Positions 50,532-59,566 of a stretch of DNA of 64,000 bases are shown here, piece after piece (the stretch's first letter is position 1; each line of letters begins with the position of its first letter). The DNA comes from Xanthobacteraceae bacterium (GTDB taxonomy: Bacteria > Pseudomonadota > Alphaproteobacteria > Rhizobiales > Xanthobacteraceae). The stretch spans positions 1 to 64,000 of the forward strand of contig JALHLQ010000004.1 in assembly GCA_022844485.1 (NCBI GenBank), read 5' to 3'. The position numbers were made by a program, and so were the translations under genes. The notes beneath the pieces are model-generated. The model was not told the origin of the DNA. It was given only the letters and a program-made list of their open reading frames with translations, and made no database searches.

Positions 50532-52201
50532 ATCGCCGCCTGCATGACAGGCTCGCCCGCCGCCGGCACCAGCGGCGGCGCCGGCGTGAAATGCACGCCG
50601 TATTTGTCCGCCATGCCGCGCCACCAGTCGTCCTGCGCGCAAATTTCGAGGAAGCGCGCCAGGTGCTCATCGGCCAGCGCCGGCTGTCCGGTCGCGGCAT
50701 GGCACTTCGACAGGTAGTAGTGGCCGAAGGCGTGGCCGGGATACTTGGCGACCACGTTCTTCAGGTAGTCCATCGGCACGTCGTAGCGACCGATCTTCAT
50801 ATTGTGGTTCTCGACGAAGTTCACGCGGATCTGCATCTCGTAGGCAAAGGCTTCCAGCTTCACCGGGTCGACGCCGGGCGCGCGGATGACGGATTTCGTC
50901 GCCACGAAGTCCTGCGATGAGGTGTTCTCGATGTAGCCGTTCTCGACGCAGATGTCGTAGAGGCGCGAGCCGAAGATCGGCATCGCCAGGTAGACGTGCA
51001 CCCAGTCGAAGCCGCAGTCGAGCAGCATCTGCAGGGTTTCCTGACGGTGCTCGTCCTGCTCGCCGGGCAGGCCGAGGACGATGAAGACGTGCGAGCGCAC
51101 GTTGAACTTGCGCAGCGCCTCGACGGCGGGGCGGATCAGCCGCTTCTTCAGCGGCTTGCGGATGATGTTGTTGAGGACGTGGTCGGAGCCGGATTCCACC
51201 GCCAGCGCCACCGCCGACACGCCGGCTTTGGCGAACAGCTCGGCCACTTCCTCGTCGATGGCATAAACCGCGACGCCGTTGGGGAACTCGACGCGGATGC
51301 CGAGCGCGGCCAGTTCGCGCAGGATGGTCTTGGCGCGTTCCTTGTCGTTGAAGAAATGATCGTCCTCCAGCAGGAGGACGGTCATGCCGAATTCTTCCTT
51401 CATGCGGCGCACGTCGGCGACGACGCGCTCGACCGACATGGTGCGCACGTCGCGCCCGTGCAGCGACGGGTTGGAGCAGAAAACGCAGAGGAACGGGCAG
51501 CCGCGCGAGGTATGGATCGCCATCTCGCGCTTCGGCTTGCTGGCATACTGCTTGTCGATGCTGCGGTTGTTGTAGAAGTCGAGATTGATGCCGCCGTAGT
51601 TCATCGGCGGGATGTCGTCGAGGTTCTCGATGAAGGTGTGCTGCGGCACCTTGTTGGCGGCAAGCCCGTCGCGGCCGATCCACGATTTGTGTTCGCGGAT
51701 CACCTGCCAGGGGTCGTCGGCTTCCAGCAACTCGCGCATCGGCAACTCGCCTTCGCCCTTGCAGACGGCGTCGAGGTCTGGGCAACCCTCCAGCATCAGC
51801 TTGTAGGCCGCCGACGGCAGGCCGCCCCCGGCCAACGTGATGATGTCGGGGTCGTAGTCCTTGCAGGTCTTGACGATGCCCTGGATGTAGCGGTTCGACG
51901 AATTGAACAGCGCGGAGATGCCGGCGAACTGCGGATTGAAATCGCGCAGGCGCGCCTCGATTTCGCGGCTGAACACCGCCATGTAGTCGCCCGCGAAGCT
52001 CTCCTCGACCAGCCGTTGCAAGGCGATGTTGAGGTCCAGCAGCTCGAGTTCGACGCGCTCCTTGCAGGCGGCGTTGAGGTAGCTCTCCATAGACAGGATG
52101 CCGTAGGGGACCGTGAAGGCGGGGAGAACCGCGGCGCGCGCCTTGTTGAGGTAATCGTCGGCGTTGAAATAGGGAGGAATGATGAAAAGCACTTTTTTCA
52201 C
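50528..52201 (-). CDS. B12-binding-domain radical SAM protein
   Basis: 557 residues. An N-terminal cobalamin-binding-like domain (1-150; KVLFIIPPYFNADDY, ISALFNSSNRYIQGIV, ITLAGGGLPSAAYKL) precedes a radical SAM domain with the cluster motif CPFLCVFC (C235, C239, C242), SVERVVADVRRMKEEFGMTVLLLEDDHFFND and VFIVLGLPGEQDE. The last 80 residues resemble a TPR pair (HAFGHYYLSKCHAATGQPALADEHLARFL). B12-radical SAM enzymes methylate or rearrange unactivated carbons. Its substrate is unknown; the surroundings are glycan genes. Confidence 0.9.
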   Translation of the reverse strand: MKKVLFIIPPYFNADDYLNKARAAVLPAFTVPYGILSMESYLNAACKERVELELLDLNIALQRLVEESFAGDYMAVFSREIEARLRDFNPQFAGISALFNSSNRYIQGIVKTCKDYDPDIITLAGGGLPSAAYKLMLEGCPDLDAVCKGEGELPMRELLEADDPWQVIREHKSWIGRDGLAANKVPQHTFIENLDDIPPMNYGGINLDFYNNRSIDKQYASKPKREMAIHTSRGCPFLCVFCSNPSLHGRDVRTMSVERVVADVRRMKEEFGMTVLLLEDDHFFNDKERAKTILRELAALGIRVEFPNGVAVYAIDEEVAELFAKAGVSAVALAVESGSDHVLNNIIRKPLKKRLIRPAVEALRKFNVRSHVFIVLGLPGEQDEHRQETLQMLLDCGFDWVHVYLAMPIFGSRLYDICVENGYIENTSSQDFVATKSVIRAPGVDPVKLEAFAYEMQIRVNFVENHNMKIGRYDVPMDYLKNVVAKYPGHAFGHYYLSKCHAATGQPALADEHLARFLEICAQDDWWRGMADKYGVHFTPAPPLVPAAGEPVMQAAI

Positions 52202-52295
52202 GTCGCTTCCTCCGCCGGAAAAATGAGGGTGCGCAGCCCCGCTTTACCGATAAGGCAGCAGTCTTAAGGTTGCGTTAACCATGGCGGCGGGCCCG

Positions 52296-53519
52296 TCAGG
52301 CCGGCAGGGCGCCGCTCCGCAGCCGCGCCAGCGAATCGTCTCCGGCGAACACGCGCTCGAAATGGGCGAGCGTGCCCTTCGTCGCTGGTGCGTCCGACAA
52401 GAGGGGCGGCGCCAGGATGGCGTCGGCGCCTTGGGTCGCGAGGAACCAGTCGGCCGGGCTGGCGCCGACGGCGCTCTTGAAATCGGGCTGGCGCGGCGCT
52501 TCGGCGCACAATTCCCGCCATAGCGCGACGAAGGCCTGCGCGCTGCGCGAGGGGGTGCGCGTCTCCGCCATGGCGTGGGCGGCGTTGCGCGACAGCCGCC
52601 CGCGCAACTCGGGCGAGGCCATCAGCTTTTGCAGCAGGCCGCCGCAGTCTTCGATCGATTTCGCCACCAGGCCGGTCTGGCCGTCGCGCACGATCGCCGC
52701 CTCGGCGGGATTGTTGAGAACAATCGGCACGAGGCCGAGCGACATGGCCTCGACCAGCGCGTTCTCGGCCGTGCCGTAATGTTCCGGTTGCAGCGGGTAG
52801 AAGAAAATGTCGGCTTCCGCCAGCGCGCGCTGAGGCGTTGCGGTCTGTCCGTGGAATCGCACGCGGTGCGGATGCTTCATCTCCAGCGCCCGCACCACCA
52901 CCGCCCCGAACGGGCTGCACTCGCCCCAGACCGAAACCTCGACGTCGTCGCCCATGGCATCAATGACGTCGAAGAAGCCGGGATGCATTTTCACGAAATC
53001 GACGGTGCCGAGATAGGCGATGCGCGGGATGGAATTTTGCACGCGCCGCGGCGCGCCGGGGAAGCCGAAACCGCTGCCGATCGCGGTGGCCCGGCCCGGC
53101 GGCAAGGCCTTCGCCGACGGCAGCGCCAGCGAGGCTTCGGTGGTGAAAACGAAGCGGCCGGCCTCCGCCATCAAGCCGGGCGGGATCGCTGGCTTGAACA
53201 GGCCGGAGACATGCGACCAGAATACGGTACGCAAAGCGGGAAAGTCGACGCGCGCCAGGCACTCCAACAGGCGCGGGTGGTTCCAGTATTCGAACTGGAC
53301 GATATCGGCCGCGCGCGCGTGCTGGGCAACGTCGTTGAAATCATAGGCGACGCGCACGCGCGCGCCGCAGGAGCGGATCGTGTCGACGTAGCGGCGGTCG
53401 CGCGGGGCTTCCAGCAGCAGGAAGGTCTGCTCGATGTCGTTCGGCAAGGCGGTGCAGAGCGCCGCGTGCGCCTTGCCGACGCCGCCGCCGAGATGGGGCG
53501 TGACGTGCAGGATCTTCAT
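52296..53519 (-). CDS. GT-B glycosyltransferase (GT4-like)
   Basis: 407 residues. N-terminal Rossmann start MKILHVTPHLGGGVGKAHAAL with the Gly-rich acceptor loop. The nucleotide-sugar domain has RIAYLGTVDFVKMHPGFFD, VRFHGQTATPQRALAEADIFFYPLQ and the EX7E motif GTAENALVEAMSLGLVPIV. Its start overlaps the upstream SPASM radical SAM gene by 4 bp, so the two are co-translated. Confidence 0.9.
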   Translation of the reverse strand: MKILHVTPHLGGGVGKAHAALCTALPNDIEQTFLLLEAPRDRRYVDTIRSCGARVRVAYDFNDVAQHARAADIVQFEYWNHPRLLECLARVDFPALRTVFWSHVSGLFKPAIPPGLMAEAGRFVFTTEASLALPSAKALPPGRATAIGSGFGFPGAPRRVQNSIPRIAYLGTVDFVKMHPGFFDVIDAMGDDVEVSVWGECSPFGAVVVRALEMKHPHRVRFHGQTATPQRALAEADIFFYPLQPEHYGTAENALVEAMSLGLVPIVLNNPAEAAIVRDGQTGLVAKSIEDCGGLLQKLMASPELRGRLSRNAAHAMAETRTPSRSAQAFVALWRELCAEAPRQPDFKSAVGASPADWFLATQGADAILAPPLLSDAPATKGTLAHFERVFAGDDSLARLRSGALPA

Positions 53520-54595
53520 TCAGCCGCTTCGACCGTGAAAGCCGGGTTGTCGCCGCCCGGCGCCGCGACATTCGGATTGAGCGCGACCTGCTTTCGGAAC
53601 TTGTCGAGCAATGCGACGCGGTGCGCATCGATATTGTCCGGCAGGCAATGGCTGAGCTGGCCGCAATTGCCGCAGACGCCGTTCTGCCGGCGGCGGCCTT
53701 CGAGATGCTGCAGCCGCAGCGCGTTCATGCGCTCGGAAGTCCAGATTTCCTTCATCGACTGCGTGCGCACGTCGCCGATGATGAGCTTGCGGCCCCAGTC
53801 GAGGAAGCAGGACGACACCAGGCCGTCCGCGTTCACCGAATAGCCGTAGAAGATGTAGGGACAGGTGTCGGTGTTGCCGACCTCCTGCTGGTAGATGCCC
53901 TTGCTGATCTTCACGCCGGTATGTTTTTCGATGTCGAATTCGGGCCAGCAGGGCGCGAAGTTCTCGATGAAGATGCGGTCGCAGTAGTCGCCGAAGGTAT
54001 CGAGGAATTCCTGGCGCTGCGCCTCGGTGATCAGCTCACCCGGGATTTTGACGACGATCTCCGTGTTGCCCTTGTTGGCGTAGGTCCACTTCACGTTCTC
54101 GACGAACGTCTTGAAGTCGAACTTGAAGCCGGTGAAGCGCTGATAGGTCTCCTCGGTCATGCCGTCGACCGAGATATTGATCTTGTCGATGCCGGCTTCC
54201 AGCACCGGACCCATGCGCTCCGGATTGAGGAACGTGCCGTTTGTCGTCGTGTCGATGTATTCGATGTGCTTGGACTTGCGCGCATAGGCGATCATGTCGG
54301 CGAGGCGCTTGTTGAGGAACGGCTCGCCGTCCTTGTACATGCGCAGCACTTTGATCGGCTTGTCGAAGGCGGCGAGGTCGTCGACGATCTTCTGGAACAC
54401 CTCGTATTTCATCGCGCCCTGGAAGCGGCCGGTTTCCGCGATCATGTCGCGGTGGCCGGTCGGGCAGAACGAGCATTTGAAATTGCAGGCGCTCGCCGGG
54501 TCGGCGAAAACCACAAAAGGCGTGGAAAGCGGAATAACCGTTTCCAGCGCCGTGCGTCCGACGAGATTGATGCGGGGTTCGAGCCGAGCCTTCAT
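53516..54595 (-). CDS. Radical SAM protein with SPASM-type C-terminus
   Basis: 359 residues from ATG 54595 (AGGA 7-8 bp upstream; ATG 54631 lacks a site). The cluster motif is CNFKCSFC (C37, C41, C44); KVLRMYKDGEPFLNKRLADMI and INISVDGMTEETYQRF are typical. The C-terminal third carries seven Cys (DTCPYIF, SSCFLDW, VCGNCGQLSHC), indicating auxiliary iron-sulfur clusters as in SPASM enzymes. Such enzymes modify peptides or sugars. Operonic with the GT4-like gene. Confidence 0.9.
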   Translation of the reverse strand: MKARLEPRINLVGRTALETVIPLSTPFVVFADPASACNFKCSFCPTGHRDMIAETGRFQGAMKYEVFQKIVDDLAAFDKPIKVLRMYKDGEPFLNKRLADMIAYARKSKHIEYIDTTTNGTFLNPERMGPVLEAGIDKINISVDGMTEETYQRFTGFKFDFKTFVENVKWTYANKGNTEIVVKIPGELITEAQRQEFLDTFGDYCDRIFIENFAPCWPEFDIEKHTGVKISKGIYQQEVGNTDTCPYIFYGYSVNADGLVSSCFLDWGRKLIIGDVRTQSMKEIWTSERMNALRLQHLEGRRRQNGVCGNCGQLSHCLPDNIDAHRVALLDKFRKQVALNPNVAAPGGDNPAFTVEAAE

Positions 54596-54674
54596 GCGCG
54601 GTTCCTGCGTGAGACCGCCTGATTCGTACATGACAATGGTTAACGGGGATTAACCAAACTCGGTCGACTTGACG

Positions 54675-55487
54675 CTACCGGACGCCGACCACCCGGGGCG
54701 GGTCGAAGGCGTTGTCGGGGCGGGCCCCGAAGCGCAGCAGATCGCGGCGGCCGGCTTCGTCGGCGATCCGCTCGGCCAGAGCCCGCACGGTGACGGGGAC
54801 CCCGGAGCAGATGTTGACGGGGCCCTCGGCCGTGCCCAGGGCCGTTTCGGCGATCAGCCGCCCGGCCTCCGCCACGTCGAGGTAGTCGCGGACCTGGGCC
54901 CCGCTGGTCAGTTCGGCCGGCTCGCCGGCGGCGAGCTGCTTGCGCAGGTAGGGCACCAGGCGCCGCGCGTCCTCGCCCTCGCCATAGAGGTAGAACAGCC
55001 GGCACCAGGCGAAGCCGATATTGTGGCGCGGCAACAGGTGGGAGAGCGCGATGAAGGTCGCCGCCTTGGCTTCGGCATAGGGCGTCAGCGGCCGCAAAGG
55101 CGTCGTGACCGGCAGCGTGCCCGCGCCCAGGTCGTATTCGAAACAGGTGCCGATGCCGACGAAGCGCCGCACGCCGGCCTGCGCCGCGCCTTTGGCGAGC
55201 GCCAGCGTGCCGGCAAGGCAATCCTTGTTCTTCGGCGAATGCAGGTAGCTGCCGGGCTCGGTGAACCAGGCGGCATGGATGGCGGTGTCGATCCCCTGGC
55301 AGGCTTGCGCCCACCACGCGACCTTCTCTGCAAAAAGATCGGGCGTTGCTACCAGCTTATCGACCGGCGCCGTGAGACGCGCTTGCATGCCCGCGCGGAT
55401 GACGGCGCGCACCGGCACACCGCGTTCATGGAGCGCCTTGTGCACCTGGCGGCCGACAAAGCCCGTCGCGCCGGTGAGCAGGATCAT
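54675..55487 (-). CDS. NAD(P)-dependent sugar epimerase/reductase (SDR)
   Basis: 270 residues from ATG 55487, overlapping the C-methyltransferase stop as ATGA. Extended SDR: ILLTGATGFVGRQVHKAL, TAIHAAWFTEP, GIGTCFEYDLGAG, PLTPYAEAKAATF (catalytic Tyr-Lys), VRDYLDVAEAGRLI. In a deoxysugar set it would reduce the 4-keto group or epimerise. It is the last of five overlapping sugar-nucleotide genes. Confidence 0.88.
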   Translation of the reverse strand: MILLTGATGFVGRQVHKALHERGVPVRAVIRAGMQARLTAPVDKLVATPDLFAEKVAWWAQACQGIDTAIHAAWFTEPGSYLHSPKNKDCLAGTLALAKGAAQAGVRRFVGIGTCFEYDLGAGTLPVTTPLRPLTPYAEAKAATFIALSHLLPRHNIGFAWCRLFYLYGEGEDARRLVPYLRKQLAAGEPAELTSGAQVRDYLDVAEAGRLIAETALGTAEGPVNICSGVPVTVRALAERIADEAGRRDLLRFGARPDNAFDPPRVVGVR

Positions 55488-56707
55488 GCGATCTCCAGCG
55501 TCGGCACCGTGGTGACGAATTTCGTGCCCTGCGCGCCGAGCGCGGCGTGTTTCGCCTTGATCTCGCCGGCGATATTCCAGGGCAGGATCAGCAGGAAATC
55601 GGGCCGCCGCTCGGCCAGCGCGCCGGGCGCGAGGATCGGGATGTGGCTGCCGGGCATGAACTTGCCTTGCTTTGCCGCGGCGGCGTCGCAGACGAAAGGC
55701 AAGAGGTCGGGCTTCACCCCGGCGTAATTGAGCAAGGTGTTGCCTTTGGCGGCGGCGCCATACGCGGCGACGGTCTTGCCCGCGCGCTTCTGGTCGATGA
55801 GAAAGCGCAGCAGGTCGTCCTTGATGCGGTCGGCGCGCGCCTGGAAGGCGCCATAGGGGTCGAGCGTTTGCAGACCGCGCCGCTTCTCCTCGGCGAGCAG
55901 CGCACTGACGGCGGCGGAGGCCGCGCGGGCATCGTCCGCGTGACAGCCGTAGAGCCGCAGGCTGCCGCCATGCGTCGGCAGTTCCTCGACGTCGAAGATG
56001 CGCAGGCCTGCGGCCGCGAAGATGCGCGCGGCCGTGAACAGCGACAGGTAGGAAAAATGCTCGTGGTAGATAGTGTCGAACTGCGCCTGTTCTATCAGCC
56101 GCATCACATGCGGAAATTCCAGCGTAACCGTGCCGGTGGCTTTCAGCGCGGCCTTCAGCCCGCGCGTGAAATCGTTGATGTCCGGCACATGTGCATAGAC
56201 ATTGTTGCCGGCGATGAGGTCGGCCTGCTTGCCGTCCGCCGCCAGCCGCTTGCCCAGTTTCTCGCCGAAGAATTCGCGCAGCACGGGAATGCCGAGCCGC
56301 TCGGCCGCCTCGGCCGTGCCGGCGGTCGGTTCGATGCCGAGGCAGGGAATTTGGGCGGCGACGAAATTCTTGAGCAGGTAACCGTCGTTGCAGGCGACCT
56401 CGATGACCAGGGAATCGTGCGTGAGCGGCAGCGTGCGGACCATCTTCTCGGCATAACGGGCGGCATGCGCCAGCCAGCCCGCCGAGGTGCTCGAGAAATA
56501 GGCGTAGTCGGCGCGAAACAGCTCGTCGGCGGCGGCGTAGTCCTCGGTCTGCACCAGCCAGCAGCGGCCGCAGACCTTCACGCGCAGCGGATAATATTTC
56601 TCCGGCCGGCTCAGGTCGGCGGCGGTGAGGTAGGCGTTTGACGGCGGCGCAAAGCCAAGATCGACGAAATTGTGCGAAAGCGGTGCGCCGCAGGCGCGGC
56701 AGTTCAT
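55484..56707 (-). CDS. Nucleotide-sugar C-methyltransferase, TylC3-like
   Basis: 407 residues from ATG 56707. The architecture is that of NDP-hexose 3-C-methyltransferases: an N-terminal zinc-binding module (C3, C6, C46, C49: CRACG...CGRC), SAM motif I VIEVACNDGYLLKNF (101-115), the active-site DTIYHEHFSYLSL motif, and a C-terminal domain with GKTVAAYGAAAKGNTLLNYAG. TylC3-type enzymes add a methyl to C3 of a 4-keto-6-deoxy sugar. It overlaps its neighbours at both ends, placing it in the CDP-sugar pathway. Confidence 0.9.
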   Translation of the reverse strand: MNCRACGAPLSHNFVDLGFAPPSNAYLTAADLSRPEKYYPLRVKVCGRCWLVQTEDYAAADELFRADYAYFSSTSAGWLAHAARYAEKMVRTLPLTHDSLVIEVACNDGYLLKNFVAAQIPCLGIEPTAGTAEAAERLGIPVLREFFGEKLGKRLAADGKQADLIAGNNVYAHVPDINDFTRGLKAALKATGTVTLEFPHVMRLIEQAQFDTIYHEHFSYLSLFTAARIFAAAGLRIFDVEELPTHGGSLRLYGCHADDARAASAAVSALLAEEKRRGLQTLDPYGAFQARADRIKDDLLRFLIDQKRAGKTVAAYGAAAKGNTLLNYAGVKPDLLPFVCDAAAAKQGKFMPGSHIPILAPGALAERRPDFLLILPWNIAGEIKAKHAALGAQGTKFVTTVPTLEIA

Positions 56708-57264
56708 GGCGCCACTCCTGCGAAGCTGTCGGCCAGCATGGGGCGCTGCGAGTCCCGCGCCGACATCTCGAAGATGGGAAGCGGCCACGCAATGGCGAGC
56801 TTGCGGTCGCGCGGGTTGAGGCCGTCTTCCGCCGCGGCGTTATACGGCGCCGAATGGCAATAGATCAGCTCAGCGTCGTCGCTCAGCGCTTGGAATCCGT
56901 GCGCGAAGCCTGGCGGGATGAGCAGCGCGCGGTTGTTGCCGGCCGAAAGGATCTCGGCGTGCCAGCGCAGGAAGGTCTTCGAGCCCGCGCGGATGTCGAC
57001 GGCGACGTCCCAGACTTCGCCGCGCACGCAGCTCACCAGCTTCATCTCGGCGTGCGGCGCATGTTGGAAGTGCAGGCCGCGTACCGTACCCGCTTTCGCC
57101 GTGACGCTATGGTTCACCTGCGCGACCGGGCCGCTCCAGCCGGCCGCGCGCAATTCGTCGGCGCAGAACAGGCGCGTGAGAAATCCGCGCGCATCGCCGA
57201 GCCGCGCGCGCTCGACGCGCTTGAGCCCCGCCAGCGGCAGGTCGGTAATCGACAGCCGGTTCAC
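56704..57264 (-). CDS. rfbC: dTDP-4-dehydrorhamnose 3,5-epimerase family (RfbC-like)
   Basis: 186-residue cupin epimerase that inverts C3 and/or C5 of a 4-keto-6-deoxy sugar nucleotide. The catalytic His is H65 (TVRGLHFQ), with a substrate-binding Lys in EMKLVSCVRGEVWDVAVDIR and the Tyr/Glu segment LIPPGFAHGFQALSDDAELIYCHSAPYNAAAEDGL. Overlaps both neighbours by 4 bp. Here the nucleotide is probably CDP and not dTDP, given the adjacent rfbF/rfbG. Confidence 0.9.
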   Translation of the reverse strand: MNRLSITDLPLAGLKRVERARLGDARGFLTRLFCADELRAAGWSGPVAQVNHSVTAKAGTVRGLHFQHAPHAEMKLVSCVRGEVWDVAVDIRAGSKTFLRWHAEILSAGNNRALLIPPGFAHGFQALSDDAELIYCHSAPYNAAAEDGLNPRDRKLAIAWPLPIFEMSARDSQRPMLADSFAGVAP

Positions 57265-58325
57265 GCCAGCGCCTCATAGGCGGCGATGTCGGCGCGGCAG
57301 AGCGCGAGCGCGTCCTTGCCGTCGCGCTGCGCCCGGTACCACGCCATCGTTTTCTCGATCGCCTGCGCCAAAGGAAGCTTAGGTGCAACGCCGAGCGCCT
57401 CGCGCGCTTTGGCGATCTCCAGCGTGAGCCATGCGGATTCGTGCGGACCTTCGTCGGTAGTGCCGTAGTGCACCTCGCCGCCGCCATAGGCGGCGCGCGC
57501 CATCTCGACGAGTTCGCGCACGCTGATGGCCTCGCCGGTCTCCGGTCCGAAATTATAGGCGCCGGCGAGCGGCGCCTCCTGCCACAGCCTGCGCGCCAGC
57601 GTGAGGTAGCCGGCGAGCGGCTCGAGCACATGCTGCCAGGGCCGCACCGACTGCGGCATCCGCACCGTCAGCGCCTGCCTCTCCTGCCACGCGCGCACCG
57701 CGTCCGGGATCAGGCGGTCCTCCGACCAGTCGCCGCCGCCGATCACATTGCCGGCGCGCGCGCTGGCGACCGCAACGCTGTTCGCCGCCAGGAAGGCGTC
57801 GCGATAGCTGGCGATGACGATCTCGCACGCCGCCTTGCTCGCGCTGTAGGGATCGTGGCCGCCGAGCGGGTCTTCTTCGGTGTAGGGCCGCCCGGATTTG
57901 TTGTCGCGATAGACCTTGTCGGTTGTCACCATCACCGCCACGCGCGCGCCCGCGATGCCGCGCAGCGCCTCGAGCACGTTGGCGGTGCCCATCACATTGG
58001 TGTCGAAGGTCGCCAGCGGCTCGCGGTAGCTCGCGCGAACCAGCGGCTGCGCCGCCAGATGGAAAACGATCTCCGGCCGCGCGTCGCGCACGATGGCGGC
58101 GAGCGCGCCGGCGTCGCGGATATCGCAGAAGCGGCTGTCGCACCGCGTCTCGACTTTGGCCGCGGTGAACAGATTGGGCGTCGTCTGCGGCGGCAGGCTG
58201 ACGCCCGTCACCTTGGCGCCCAGCCGATCGAGCCAGATCGCCAGCCATGATCCTTTGAAGCCGCTGTGGCCCGTGAGCAGGACGCGCTTGCCGCGCCAGA
58301 AGGCGGCGTCGGCCGCGCGCGTCAC
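57261..58325 (-). CDS. rfbG: CDP-glucose 4,6-dehydratase
   Basis: 354 residues from GTG 58325; the upstream open frame is not real, since rfbF covers it and the GTG overlaps the rfbF stop. Converts CDP-glucose to CDP-4-keto-6-deoxyglucose. NAD site [17 protein letters not shown] (17-33), [10 protein letters not shown] (TDK 135-137) and catalytic Y160/K164 ([13 protein letters not shown]) are intact; [20 protein letters not shown] and [19 protein letters not shown] are RfbG hallmarks. Confidence 0.94.
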   Translation of the reverse strand: MTRAADAAFWRGKRVLLTGHSGFKGSWLAIWLDRLGAKVTGVSLPPQTTPNLFTAAKVETRCDSRFCDIRDAGALAAIVRDARPEIVFHLAAQPLVRASYREPLATFDTNVMGTANVLEALRGIAGARVAVMVTTDKVYRDNKSGRPYTEEDPLGGHDPYSASKAACEIVIASYRDAFLAANSVAVASARAGNVIGGGDWSEDRLIPDAVRAWQERQALTVRMPQSVRPWQHVLEPLAGYLTLARRLWQEAPLAGAYNFGPETGEAISVRELVEMARAAYGGGEVHYGTTDEGPHESAWLTLEIAKAREALGVAPKLPLAQAIEKTMAWYRAQRDGKDALALCRADIAAYEALA

Positions 58326-59095
58326 GACCAGATCTTCCAGGGCGCCTTGCCGGACGCCCACAGATCTTCGAGCTGGTTCTTGTCGCGTAAGGTGTCCATC
58401 GGCTGCCAGAAGCCGCGATGCTCGAACGCCATGATCTGTTCCATGGTGGCGAGGCGGATGATCGGCGAGCCTTCCCAACTCGTGTCGTCGCCCTCGATTA
58501 GGTCGAGGCACTTGGGCGACAGCACGAAAAAGCCGCCGTTGATCATCCCGCCGTCTCCGCGCGGCTTCTCGGTGAAGCCGGTGACTATGTTGCCGTTGCG
58601 CTCGATCGCGCCGTAGCGGCCGGGCGGGCGCACAGCCGTGATGGTGGCGAGTTTGCCGTGCTCGCGGTGGAATTCGATCTCGTTGCGGATGTTCACGTTG
58701 CTCAGGCCGTCGCCATAGGTGAAGCAGAACGCCTCTTCATCCTTGATATGCTCGGCGACGCGCTTGAGCCGTCCGCCGGTCTGCGTGCGCTCGCCGGTGT
58801 CGACCACCGTCACGCGCCAGGGCTCGGCCTTGCGATGGTGCACGGTCATCGAATAGTCCGCCATGTCGAAGGTCACGTCCGACATGTGCAGGAAGTAGTT
58901 GGCGAAATACTCCTTGATGACGTAGCCCTTGTAGCCGCAGCAGATCACGAAGTCGTTGGCGCCGTGCGTCGAGTAGCCCTTCATGATGTGCCAGAGGATC
59001 GGCTTGCCGCCGATCTCGATCATCGGTTTCGGCCGCAGGTAGCTTTCCTCGGAAATCCTGGTGCCGAGACCGCCGGCCAGAATGACGACTTTCAT
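58322..59095 (-). CDS. rfbF: Glucose-1-phosphate cytidylyltransferase
   Basis: 257 residues, full length. Makes CDP-glucose from CTP and glucose-1-phosphate. The nucleotidyltransferase start [39 protein letters not shown] is diagnostic of Rfb[17 protein letters not shown] and [36 protein letters not shown] also match. First gene of the five-gene CDP-sugar set. Confidence 0.96.
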   Translation of the reverse strand: MKVVILAGGLGTRISEESYLRPKPMIEIGGKPILWHIMKGYSTHGANDFVICCGYKGYVIKEYFANYFLHMSDVTFDMADYSMTVHHRKAEPWRVTVVDTGERTQTGGRLKRVAEHIKDEEAFCFTYGDGLSNVNIRNEIEFHREHGKLATITAVRPPGRYGAIERNGNIVTGFTEKPRGDGGMINGGFFVLSPKCLDLIEGDDTSWEGSPIIRLATMEQIMAFEHRGFWQPMDTLRDKNQLEDLWASGKAPWKIWS

Positions 59096-59178
59096 GATGG
59101 CAGCGGCCGCTCCCGCCTAAGGCTGATTCGCCAGGAGAGTGTAGCGGCTTTTGCGGCGGCTAAGCCGCCGGGCGATGC

Positions 59179-59397
59179 TTACTCGGGGATGCAGGTGAGC
59201 CCGTATGCGCGCGGCTGGCGGCGCATCAGGTAGTCGAGCGCGGCGACGCGGGCGCTGAGCGAGCAGTCGGGAAAGCTGGCGCGCAGGAGCTTGAGGGCGT
59301 CGGCGTCGGTCTCGGGCCTGAGCGAACGGAGCTGCGCGGCCATGCGCTCGAGATCGGCCGCCGGCAAAAAGTCCTCGACTTTGAAGGCCTTGCCCAT
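59179..59397 (-). CDS. Small conserved-looking soluble protein
   Basis: 72 residues from ATG 59397 (AGAGGA upstream; the longer frame to 59511 has no site). MGKAFKVEDFLPAADLERMAAQLRSLRPETDADALKLLRASFPDCSLSARVAALDYLMRR looks like a folded helical protein with two Cys. I do not recognise a family. It stands alone downstream of a terminator. Confidence 0.6.
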   Translation of the reverse strand: MGKAFKVEDFLPAADLERMAAQLRSLRPETDADALKLLRASFPDCSLSARVAALDYLMRRQPRAYGLTCIPE

Positions 59398-59509
59398 GAT
59401 CGGGTCCTCTATGCGTCGCTCGCAATACCCGGCATTCGCAGTCTGCGGGCGGCCCGTTAGCAAACCGTTAATCACACAGACCCGCACAAATGCCAGTCCC
59501 TCAACAGGC

Positions 59510-59546
59510 AAAAAGGCCGGCGGTTCCAGGCCCGCCGGCCGATTTT
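59510..59546 (-). terminator. Rho-independent terminator after the FAH gene
   Basis: Perfect 9-bp stem GGCCGGCGG / CCGCCGGCC with an 8-base loop; on the minus strand it is followed by TTTTT. It ends transcription of the gene stopping at 59567. Confidence 0.85.
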
Positions 59547-59566
59547 ACGTGATGTGCCGGAAGGGC

